This document shows, piece after piece, positions 7,584 through 13,729 of a stretch of DNA of 23,223 bases. The notes beneath the pieces are model-generated. The model worked only from the letters and a program-made list of their open reading frames with translations. It had not been told where the DNA came from and made no database searches. The position numbers and the translations under genes were made by a program. Source of the stretch: Desulfobacca acetoxidans (GTDB taxonomy: Bacteria > Desulfobacterota > Desulfobaccia > Desulfobaccales > 0-14-0-80-60-11); the NCBI GenBank assembly GCA_022736495.1, contig DZCR01000024.1, forward strand, positions 5,252-28,474, in the 5' to 3' direction. Position 1 is the stretch's first letter, and each line of letters begins with the position of its first letter.

Positions 7584-7637
7584 TTTTAGCAGTTAGCAAT
7601 TAGCAATTAGGAGAAGCCTCTTGCTAAGAGCTAATTG
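7584..7637. repeat. Heptamer array between leuB and asd
   Basis: Four TTAGC-type units (7584-7611: TTTTAGC, AGTTAGC, AATTAGC, AATTAGG) are followed by two inverted units, GCTAAGA and GCTAATT (7623-7636), so the region can fold into a hairpin. It fills most of the 91-bp gap between leuB and asd. Confidence 0.75.
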
Positions 7638-7647
7638 CCAAAATTTA

Positions 7648-8715
7648 TTATATCATTTCCACCGCGTACTGGGCCACCTTATCGCCCACCTGGCTGGTGG
7701 ATAGGCCCATCTTGCCCGCGGCCATGCTCTGCATGTCGTTGGCTGCGGTCTTCTTGATGGCGGCTTCCACTGCACCGGCAGCCTTAGTTTCTCCCAGTTG
7801 CTCCAGCATCAGTTGAGCTGCACCGATGGCAGCCAGAGGGTTGACCACATTAAGTCCGGTGTATTTGGGGGCCGATCCGCCGATGGGTTCGAACATGGAG
7901 ACCCCGGCGGGGTTGATGTTGCCGCCCGCGGCCACGCCCATGCCGCCCTGAATCATAGCTCCCAGGTCGGTGATGATATCGCCGAACAAATTATCCGTCA
8001 CCACCACGTCGAACCATTCCGGGTTTTTGACAAACCACATGCAGGTGGCGTCCACGTGGGCGTAGTCGGTGGTCACATCCGGATACTGGGGCGCCATGGC
8101 ATCAAAGGCCCGGAGCCACAGGTTGGAGGCAAAAGTGAGCACGTTGGTCTTGGCCACCAGGGTGAGCTTCTTGGCCCGGTTGCGTTTCCGGGTCAGCTCA
8201 AAGGCGAACTTCAAGCAGCGGTCCACCCCTTTCCGGGTGTTGATGGACTCCTGGACGGCCACCTCGTCCGGGGTGCCATATTTCAGGAAACCTCCGGCTC
8301 CGGCGTACAGCCCTTCGGTGTTTTCCCGGACCACCGCAAAATCAATGTCTTTGGGGCCTTTGTCCTTCAAGGGCGTCTCCACCCCCGGATAAAGCACCAC
8401 GGGCCTGAGATTGATGTACTGGTCCAGTTCGAAACGGGCCTTAAGGAGGATGCCTTTCTCCAGGATACCCGGCGCCACGTCCGGGTGGCCGATGGCCCCC
8501 AGATAGATGGCCGGGAATTGCCGCAACTCGGCGACCACTGAATCCGGCAGGGTCTCGCCGGTGCGCTTGTAGCGCTCGCCCCCCAGGTCGTAATAGGTGT
8601 AATCGAATTTGATGCCCGCAGGCGTTGCCACGGCGTTAAGCACCTTGATGCCTTCGGCCACCACTTCCGGGCCGGTGCCGTCCCCCGGAATAACTGCGAT
8701 CTTATATGAACTCAT
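7648..8715 (-). CDS. leuB: 3-isopropylmalate dehydrogenase
   Basis: Oxidises and decarboxylates 3-isopropylmalate with NAD to give the leucine precursor 2-ketoisocaproate. At 355 residues it matches the beta-decarboxylating dehydrogenase family. GDGTGPE is at 11-17, VRENTEG at 129-135, the catalytic lysine probably Lys189 in AKTN, and the metal-binding aspartates in [13 protein letters not shown] (240-252). The cofactor region reads [12 protein letters not shown] (276-287), not EPVHGSAPDIAG of classical LeuB. It therefore resembles the LeuB variant found with archaeal-type LeuC/LeuD, and a related tartrate- or homoisocitrate-type activity cannot be excluded. Its ATG overlaps the leuD stop (ATGA), and GGAGG lies about 10 bp upstream, supporting leucine synthesis. 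Confidence 0.92.
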   Translation of the reverse strand: MSSYKIAVIPGDGTGPEVVAEGIKVLNAVATPAGIKFDYTYYDLGGERYKRTGETLPDSVVAELRQFPAIYLGAIGHPDVAPGILEKGILLKARFELDQYINLRPVVLYPGVETPLKDKGPKDIDFAVVRENTEGLYAGAGGFLKYGTPDEVAVQESINTRKGVDRCLKFAFELTRKRNRAKKLTLVAKTNVLTFASNLWLRAFDAMAPQYPDVTTDYAHVDATCMWFVKNPEWFDVVVTDNLFGDIITDLGAMIQGGMGVAAGGNINPAGVSMFEPIGGSAPKYTGLNVVNPLAAIGAAQLMLEQLGETKAAGAVEAAIKKTAANDMQSMAAGKMGLSTSQVGDKVAQYAVEMI

Positions 8716-9215
8716 GCTGATTTCGCCTCCAGATGCTTTTTAACAAAGGCCATGAGGCCGCCAGCCGCCAGCAATTGTTGCATGAACGGCGGAATGGGTT
8801 GGCTGCTATATATCTTGCCGGTGGCCAGATCGGTGATGACCCCGGTATCCATATTCACGCTGATCTCCTGGCCGTTTTGGAGCGCCGCCGCCGCCTCGGG
8901 AGATTCAAAAATTGCCAGTCCCATGTTGAAGGCATTGCGGTAAAAAATCCGGGCAAAGCTCCCGGCAATCACCCCGGAGACCCCCGCGGCCTTCAAGGCG
9001 ATGGGGGCGTGCTCCCGGGAGGAGCCGCAGCCGAAGTTCTTGCCGGCCACGATAAAATCCCCCGGCTGCATCTTGTTGACAAACTCCGGGTCCGCGTCCT
9101 CCATGGCGTGCTTGGCCAGTTCCATAGGGTCGGAGGTATTGAGATACCGGGCCGGAATGATCTCATCGGTGTTGACGTCATCCCCGAACTTGTGCACTTT
9201 CCCTTTCAGTTCCAT
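8712..9215 (-). CDS. leuD: 3-isopropylmalate dehydratase small subunit
   Basis: Swivel-domain subunit of isopropylmalate isomerase, which works with the Fe-S large subunit LeuC to convert 2-isopropylmalate to 3-isopropylmalate. At 167 residues it is the short archaeal-type (LeuD/HacB-like) form. [15 protein letters not shown] (11-25) and [14 protein letters not shown] (58-71) are the signature substrate-binding loops. It overlaps leuB by 4 bp. No leuC lies next to it: the gene upstream on this strand is the FTR-like subunit, after a 111-bp gap in which I see no gene. LeuC must therefore be encoded elsewhere. Confidence 0.95.
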   Translation of the reverse strand: MELKGKVHKFGDDVNTDEIIPARYLNTSDPMELAKHAMEDADPEFVNKMQPGDFIVAGKNFGCGSSREHAPIALKAAGVSGVIAGSFARIFYRNAFNMGLAIFESPEAAAALQNGQEISVNMDTGVITDLATGKIYSSQPIPPFMQQLLAAGGLMAFVKKHLEAKSA

Positions 9216-9326
9216 AAAGGGCTTCCCTTAATTTGGTTTTAATCAATCAAAATAACCATAAAACGCGCCAAGAGGCAATGGCTTTTCGAAAAAACTAGGG
9301 CGTTTGGCAATGAGCTGGGGCCAGCC

Positions 9327-9662
9327 TTAGATCGGAAAGCGCTTTTCCAGGGGGCGGCGCTCCGGCACGTAGGCGTGTGGAAGGCTTGCGTCGTTCCACA
9401 TCTTAGAGACATAGAGGTTGCAGTAGCAACTGCCATATTCAGCCACATCCGGCTCCCGATAGGCACAGGGGCAGATGATGTCCTTATCCCACTCCCGGTC
9501 GCCCGCGGCCAGCCGGCAGGGGCAACACATATAGCCGTAGCGCTCCTTGTTGGTTAAGAGGCCTTCCAGGAGCTGAAAAACCCGCGACTTATCTTTATTG
9601 AAAAAGAAGCCCTTGGGCTCCTGGGCCTTCTTTAAGAATGCATAGAGTTCTTCGACCTTCAT
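9327..9662 (-). CDS. Ferredoxin-thioredoxin reductase catalytic-type subunit
   Basis: A 111-residue protein of the FTR catalytic (beta) chain family (PF02943). These proteins use a [4Fe-4S] cluster next to a redox-active disulfide to pass electrons from ferredoxin to thioredoxin-like partners. The diagnostic cysteines are present: CPC at 47-49, CPC at 64-66 and CYC at 79-81, with an additional Cys46. No variable subunit is nearby, as in other anaerobes with FTR-like (FDR/FTR) proteins. Its start overlaps the stop of a glutaredoxin-like gene by 4 bp, which is therefore the likely electron partner. A role in thiol redox control is inferred. Confidence 0.92.
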   Translation of the reverse strand: MKVEELYAFLKKAQEPKGFFFNKDKSRVFQLLEGLLTNKERYGYMCCPCRLAAGDREWDKDIICPCAYREPDVAEYGSCYCNLYVSKMWNDASLPHAYVPERRPLEKRFPI

Positions 9663-9916
9663 GAAATTCCCAGGGCCTCCTTGATTTCAGCTTCTTTAAA
9701 CCCGATAATAACCTTGTCGCCCGCGACCAGCGTGGGAAAGGTGCACTGGGGGTTCAATTTCTTGATTTCTTCCAAGACGGTTCGGCGTTTTTCCGGCTCC
9801 AATTGGTCGACATCCACGCAGTCATAATTTATGCCGCATTGATTCAATAAATCTTTGGTATCTCGACAATGGCTACAAGTGCTCAAAGCATAAAGTTCTA
9901 CATGGCATTGCTGCAT
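9659..9916 (-). CDS. Glutaredoxin-like protein
   Basis: An 85-residue thioredoxin-fold protein. The active site CSHC is at 14-17 after VELYALST, followed by a helix. The cis-proline motif TFPTLV is at 59-64 and GFKEAEIKEAL at the C-terminus. This is the pattern of the NrdH/glutaredoxin-like class. The start at ATG 9916 is chosen because GCGAGGAG lies 5-6 bp upstream; a longer frame to 9997 lacks such a site and adds a non-conserved, arginine-rich head. The 4-bp overlap with the FTR-like gene indicates a coupled pair: FTR reduces the disulfide and this protein reduces clients. The clients are not known. Confidence 0.9.
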   Translation of the reverse strand: MQQCHVELYALSTCSHCRDTKDLLNQCGINYDCVDVDQLEPEKRRTVLEEIKKLNPQCTFPTLVAGDKVIIGFKEAEIKEALGIS

Positions 9917-10102
9917 GGCGATCTCCTCGCATTCAGTGCTGGCGGCGCCCCTGAAGTCTTGGATAAAGCGGTGGCGGTAGCCATGAAGTTGGCGCAAGCA
10001 TAATAATTCATAGCATTTTCATAAAGCACTGCCCACGGGGCCGGCCTGAGTCGGCAGGATTCGAGGGCCTCATCTTCTTCTTTAGCCGGGTCTGGGATAA
10101 CT

Positions 10103-10267
10103 TCATCTGCCAACCGTTCTACGACATGCCCGATTAGCTTCCGGAGAATCCTCTTGCCCCAGCGCTTCCAGCTTCAGGGGGACTTTGTCAGAGCTGATGG
10201 TAAAGTCGAGCATACTCGGCAAATCTCTTACCCAGCCCATCCCTGGCCTTTTAATCACTTCAGACAT
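10103..10267 (-). pseudogene. Remnant resembling the N-terminus of a C1 (papain-type) peptidase
   Basis: A 54-codon frame starts at ATG 10265-10267 with a strong Shine-Dalgarno (AAGGAGG, 10275-10281) 7 nt away, so the start looks authentic. It reads KRPGMGWVRDLPSMLDFT, then DKVPLKLEALGQ, resembling the leader of prokaryotic C1-family peptidases. After about 10150 the sense seems to shift frame into KLIGHVVERLADEVIPDPAKEEDEAL, which runs on to about 9900. No catalytic Cys or His region is recognisable. The most likely reading is a decayed gene whose 3' part was lost or replaced by the glutaredoxin gene. The family link is recalled from pattern and not tested. Confidence 0.4.
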
Positions 10268-10787
10268 GACTTTGCCTCCTTAACATCAGAAAGGGTTATG
10301 GTTATTTTGGCAAAAATTTCTCCGAGCGCCTCTGAATCCCGATTTTTAACCAGTCCACCGTCTTGCGTGCGTAGTAACGTTTGGTACCTCCTTTGGGGCT
10401 AAATTTAAAATGCCGATTGTTCCAAAAGCCTCTTATTCCTTAATATTAGCACATTAAATTTAATATTATCTATACATGATTATGCTATCCGTAAATTAAC
10501 ATAAAAAGGCCCAAACCGATCGCTGGTCGTTGAGCAGAGGTAAGACTGAGGGTAAATAGGCAATACGAAGGACTTCAAGGCTCGCAGCAGAAGCATACCG
10601 AAACGCCGGAAAGCGCCTTCTTTGAAAGCCTTTTTCCCGATACTCCGAAAAAAAATCAAAAAGCAGTTACCCTGGAGACCTTGTCGGGGTAATATTATTC
10701 TTGTAGAAGGGATTGGATTGGGCAGATTGAGCGGCAGTCCTGCCGACAACCTGGAGCTGAAAATTAAGGACCGAAGATCTCTCGATT
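10268..10787. other. Intergenic region of about 520 bp without a convincing gene
   Basis: It separates minus-strand and plus-strand gene blocks. The 10430-10480 stretch is AT-rich, with the 12-bp palindrome ATTAAATTTAAT (10453-10464) and two direct TAATATTA copies (10441-10448, 10461-10468), which could be promoter or operator sequence for the leftward genes. A minus-strand frame ending at 10302 reads GGTKRYYARKTVDWLKIGI without a start codon and may be another gene remnant. A weak plus-strand promoter, TTGTCG (10681) with TAGAAG 17 bp later, may serve kptA. I see no RNA gene. Confidence 0.4.
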
Positions 10788-11537
10788 ATGACCCGTCTAC
10801 CCCGACAACTGGAATCCCTGGCCCGGATGCTCACCTATATCCTTTGTCATCGGCCCGATGAATTTGGTCTGGTGCTCTCGGAAGAGGGGTTTGTCCCCCT
10901 CAAGCGCCTGCTCCAGACGCTGGTGGCTGAACCCAGCTGGGGTTTTGTGCGGCGTTACCATTTGGACCAGGTGGTGGGCCTGCTCTCACCTCCGGCGTTC
11001 GAGATTGTGGGGGAACAGATCCGGGCCCTGACCCCGAAACCCGCCCGGCTGCGCCGCGAGCCGGGTGAGCCCCCCCCTGCCCTGCTCTATCTGGCCATCC
11101 CCCCCAAGGCCCACCCGAAAGCGTGGGAAGAGGGCCTGAAGCCGCCTCCTGACCGGAAACTGGTCTTGGCAACCACCAAGGACACCGCCATCAAGCTGGG
11201 GCGCCGCCGGGCGCCGCATCCCGTCCTGGTCATTGTCCAGGCCCAGGCTGCGGACCGGCGCGGCATCAGGTTTACCGGTTACGGCGAAGGCCTGTATCTG
11301 GCCCCGGCCCTGCCTCGGGATCTGCTGCAATTGCCGCCCCCGCCCCAGGTCCCGGAAAAGCCCAAACCGGAGAAAATCCCGCCGCCTACCCCGGGCACCT
11401 TTGCCCTGGATCTGCCCGGAATGTTCCAGCCTCCTCCAAAACCCCATGGCAAAACCAAAAAAGATGAGCCCGCCTGGAAGGCCGGGACTAGAAAAGAAAG
11501 GCGAAAAGGGGAAAAGGAAAAATGGCGAAAAGGGTAA
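10788..11537 (+). CDS. KptA/Tpt1-like RNA 2'-phosphotransferase, divergent
   Basis: KptA/Tpt1 enzymes move an RNA 2'-phosphate to NAD. The fold is recognisable over residues 7-180: LARMLTYILCHRPDEFGLVLSEEGFV, a winged-helix part, PPALLYLAI, then LVLATTKDTAIKLGRRRAPHPVLVIV and GIRFTGYGEGLYLAPALPRDLL. Several active-site features are altered. The N-terminal Arg-His pair is Cys20-His21, the RANQGHS motif is reduced to IRAL (Arg79 kept), and the YHGT motif reads YLAI. An arginine is kept at 139/140. Residues 181-249 are a proline/lysine-rich tail absent from usual family members, and its last 12 residues are encoded by a repeat arm. It may have reduced or changed activity. No strong Shine-Dalgarno is seen before ATG 10788. 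Confidence 0.75.
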   Translation: MTRLPRQLESLARMLTYILCHRPDEFGLVLSEEGFVPLKRLLQTLVAEPSWGFVRRYHLDQVVGLLSPPAFEIVGEQIRALTPKPARLRREPGEPPPALLYLAIPPKAHPKAWEEGLKPPPDRKLVLATTKDTAIKLGRRRAPHPVLVIVQAQAADRRGIRFTGYGEGLYLAPALPRDLLQLPPPPQVPEKPKPEKIPPPTPGTFALDLPGMFQPPPKPHGKTKKDEPAWKAGTRKERRKGEKEKWRKG

Positions 11538-11660
11538 CGCTTCAAACCCGCTCTCTCTTTGGAGACGATGTTTAAGGAGGGCAAGGAACGAGTATGCAGA
11601 AAGATGCGGGACTGGGAGGACTCTCCCCTTTTGGCCATTTGCCCGTTTCCCCTTTTCGCC
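11500..11660. repeat. 35-bp inverted repeat across the kptA-DUF218 junction
   Basis: The left arm is 11500-11534 and the right arm 11626-11660, separated by 91 bp. Reverse-complemented, the right arm matches the left at 31 of 35 positions. Each arm starts GGCGAAAAGGGGAAA and contains AATGGC followed by AAAAGGG. The left arm encodes the last residues of the KptA-like protein and its stop codon follows at once; the right arm encodes residues 11-22 of the DUF218 protein. Confidence 0.85.
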
Positions 11661-12226
11661 CTGAGATTCGTCTGGACGGAATCATCGTTTTAGGAGCGCG
11701 CCTCAACCCCAAAAACCAGCCCGGCCGGGTGGCCCAAATGCGCCTGGTTCACGCCCTGCACCTCTGGCATCTTTGCGATTTTCCGGTTTATCTACTTCTC
11801 ACCGGCGGCCGCCGTCCCGGCACCCACCTCTCCGAGGCCCGGGCCATGGCAGACTGGGCCCTGAATTGGGTCAAAGAGCATTGGTGTGACGATGTCCGGG
11901 AAGACTTGAGCGCCTGCCTGATTTTAGAGGAAGCCAGCCATAACACCGCAGCGTCGGCCCGGCACACCCTGCCGCTGGTAAAAGCGCGGGGTAGTCGGAC
12001 CGTGGGTCTGGTGAGCGATTCCCTGCACATCCCCCGGGCGAAATTGATCTTTCAGCACCAGTTTCGGCCCCAGGGCATCAGGGTGCATCCCCTCCCCGCC
12101 CGGGGTCTGGTCCGCCACTACTGGCAAAACCGTCGCTACTGGTGGCTGAGCAAGATGGCCCTCCGGGAAGGCGGCGCCTGGCTCAAGGTGTTGGGGCGCC
12201 TGGTGTGGCGGCCTCAGGAAAGATGA
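11594..12226 (+). CDS. DUF218 (YdcF/ElyC-like) protein
   Basis: A 210-residue protein with a DUF218 domain (PF02698). Members include YdcF, SanA and ElyC, some of which act in envelope integrity; the biochemical activity is poorly defined. DGIIVLGARLN (28-38) is the first strand-loop, LLLTGGRRPGTHLSEARAM (67-85) the second and LILEEASHNTAASARHT (109-125) the third, with SDSLHIPRA (141-149) near the end of the core. No transmembrane helix is evident, so it is probably soluble. AAGGAGG (11573-11579) and AAGGA (11583-11587) precede ATG 11594. Residues 11-22 come from a repeat arm and lie before the conserved domain, so the natural N-terminus may be shorter. The link to kptA is positional only. 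Confidence 0.85.
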   Translation: MQKDAGLGGLSPFGHLPVSPFRPEIRLDGIIVLGARLNPKNQPGRVAQMRLVHALHLWHLCDFPVYLLLTGGRRPGTHLSEARAMADWALNWVKEHWCDDVREDLSACLILEEASHNTAASARHTLPLVKARGSRTVGLVSDSLHIPRAKLIFQHQFRPQGIRVHPLPARGLVRHYWQNRRYWWLSKMALREGGAWLKVLGRLVWRPQER

Positions 12227-12292
12227 CTTGAATCTGTTTATCTTATCCGTTAAAGAACCCTTCACATCCCACAGAATACCTCTTTTCTTCCT

Positions 12293-13555
12293 ATGAACTC
12301 TTATCTAAACCCGGCCACCTGGATCTTTCTCCTCACCTACATCCTGGTGGCTTTGGGGGAAAACAGTCCCCGCAAACTGGACCGCCCCACCGCCACGCTT
12401 TTGGGGGCGGTATTGATGGTGGCCACCGGCGTATTGTCCCGTACCGAAGCCCGGGCCGCCATCGATCTGAGCACCCTGGCGGTGCTTTTCGGTCTGATGC
12501 TGCTGTTGACCATCCTTTTGCAAAGCGGGTTTCCCACCTGGCTGGCGTTCAAAGCCATGGGCCGTTGCCGCAGCCCCCAATCTCTCCTGGCGTTGGTAGT
12601 CTTTACCTCCGGCTTCGCCTCCGCCCTGATGCTCAATGACACCGTCTGCTTGTTGGGCACCCCGCTGCTGTTAGAGATGACGGCCCAGGCCGGGCTCCCC
12701 GCCGCCCCCTATCTGCTGGCTCTGGCCACTAGCGCCAATATCGGCAGTGTGATGACCCTGACCGGCAATCCCCAGAATATCATTATTGGCCACGCCTCGG
12801 GTTGGAGTTGGGCGGGGTTTGCGCTGCACATGGCGCCGGTAGGCTGCGTCTGCCTGACGGTCAATTGGCTCGTGCTCGCCCTGTACTTTCACCGGCGTCT
12901 GGCAAAAATCTGTTTCATAGGAACCGCAGGCGCCCCTCCTGACCTCAAAGTGCACCGCCGGTTGGCGCTGAAAAGCGTTTTGGTGTTTACGGGCCTGATT
13001 ATCGCCTTTCTCTGGGGCGCCCCCATGGACTTTGCCGCGGTGGCCGCGGGCACTGTGCTGCTCGTCTGGTCTAACCGCCCGCCCCGGGAAGCCTTGACGC
13101 GGATAGATTGGACGCTCCTGCTGTTCTTCGCCGGGCTCTTTGTCGTGGTGGAAGGCTTCCTGAAAGCCGATTCAGCGCTGTTGCTTTACCTAAAGGATTG
13201 GCTGGCGCCATTGAGCGACCACCTGGGGTGGCGAAACCTCGGGATACTGAGCGCCGCCATCGTTGCCGCCAGCAATCTCTTTTCCAATGTTCCCCTGGTG
13301 CTCATCGTCAGCCATTGGGTGGAAGATCTGCCCCATCCGCAATTTCTTTGGCTGCTATTGTCTTTGACCAGCACCCTGGCCGGGAACCTGACCTTGTTCG
13401 GCAGTGTGGCCAATATCATCGTGGCCCAGGGGGCGCAAAAGCGCTCTCCCTTAAAGTTCAGCGATTTTCTGTGGGCCGGTATCCCCGTCACCATTGCGAC
13501 CACGACTCTAGGAGTCTTGATGTTATGGGCCTTGTTAAAGTGGGGCTGGATGTAA
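12293..13555 (+). CDS. ArsB/NhaD-superfamily (CitMHS-type) anion or sodium transporter
   Basis: A polytopic inner-membrane protein of 420 residues with about 10-12 hydrophobic helices, of the ion transporter superfamily PF03600. It shows the two inverted structural halves typical of that fold. LMLNDTVCLLGTPLLL (112-127) and GNPQNIIIG (158-166) are in the first half; SNLFSNVPLVL (328-338) and GNLTLFGSVANIIVAQGA (364-381) are in the second. These N-D-T and G-N-x-x-N motifs line the ion path in ArsB and NhaD relatives. The substrate could be an organic acid, arsenite or sodium and cannot be decided from sequence. It begins 66 bp after the DUF218 gene and stands before the nuo operon; no arsenic resistance genes are nearby. 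Confidence 0.87.
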   Translation: MNSYLNPATWIFLLTYILVALGENSPRKLDRPTATLLGAVLMVATGVLSRTEARAAIDLSTLAVLFGLMLLLTILLQSGFPTWLAFKAMGRCRSPQSLLALVVFTSGFASALMLNDTVCLLGTPLLLEMTAQAGLPAAPYLLALATSANIGSVMTLTGNPQNIIIGHASGWSWAGFALHMAPVGCVCLTVNWLVLALYFHRRLAKICFIGTAGAPPDLKVHRRLALKSVLVFTGLIIAFLWGAPMDFAAVAAGTVLLVWSNRPPREALTRIDWTLLLFFAGLFVVVEGFLKADSALLLYLKDWLAPLSDHLGWRNLGILSAAIVAASNLFSNVPLVLIVSHWVEDLPHPQFLWLLLSLTSTLAGNLTLFGSVANIIVAQGAQKRSPLKFSDFLWAGIPVTIATTTLGVLMLWALLKWGWM

Positions 13556-13651
13556 GGACCGTTGAGGGTAGTTTTTAACAATGATTCAAGCCGGTTTGCC
13601 GGAAAGGCGCGTCCTCGCCATCTGAAGCCAACGAAAAAAAGAAAAATTTTC

Positions 13652-13677
13652 TTGACACCCATGGGGATTGATATTAA
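13652..13677 (+). promoter_or_regulatory. Possible sigma70-type promoter of the nuo operon
   Basis: A perfect TTGACA at 13652-13657 is followed by TATTAA at 13672-13677. The 14-bp spacing is short, so the match is imperfect. It lies in an AT-rich 174-bp leader, about 50 bp before the nuoEF start. Confidence 0.3.
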
Positions 13678-13729
13678 AAAGACCAGAGTTAATAAAGAAA
13701 ATTTTCACAAAGAATCACACAATGGATTG

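Noticed and set aside
9917..9997. Longer start for the glutaredoxin-like protein
   Set aside because: The extra residues are not family-like and a good ribosome-binding site lies before ATG 9916.
10480..10749. An 89-residue minus-strand frame
   Set aside because: No recognisable motif, no convincing ribosome-binding site and unusual composition; probably non-coding.
13562..13729. Upstream extension of nuoEF
   Set aside because: It needs a TTG start, encodes a lysine-rich sequence with no NuoE similarity and covers a possible promoter.
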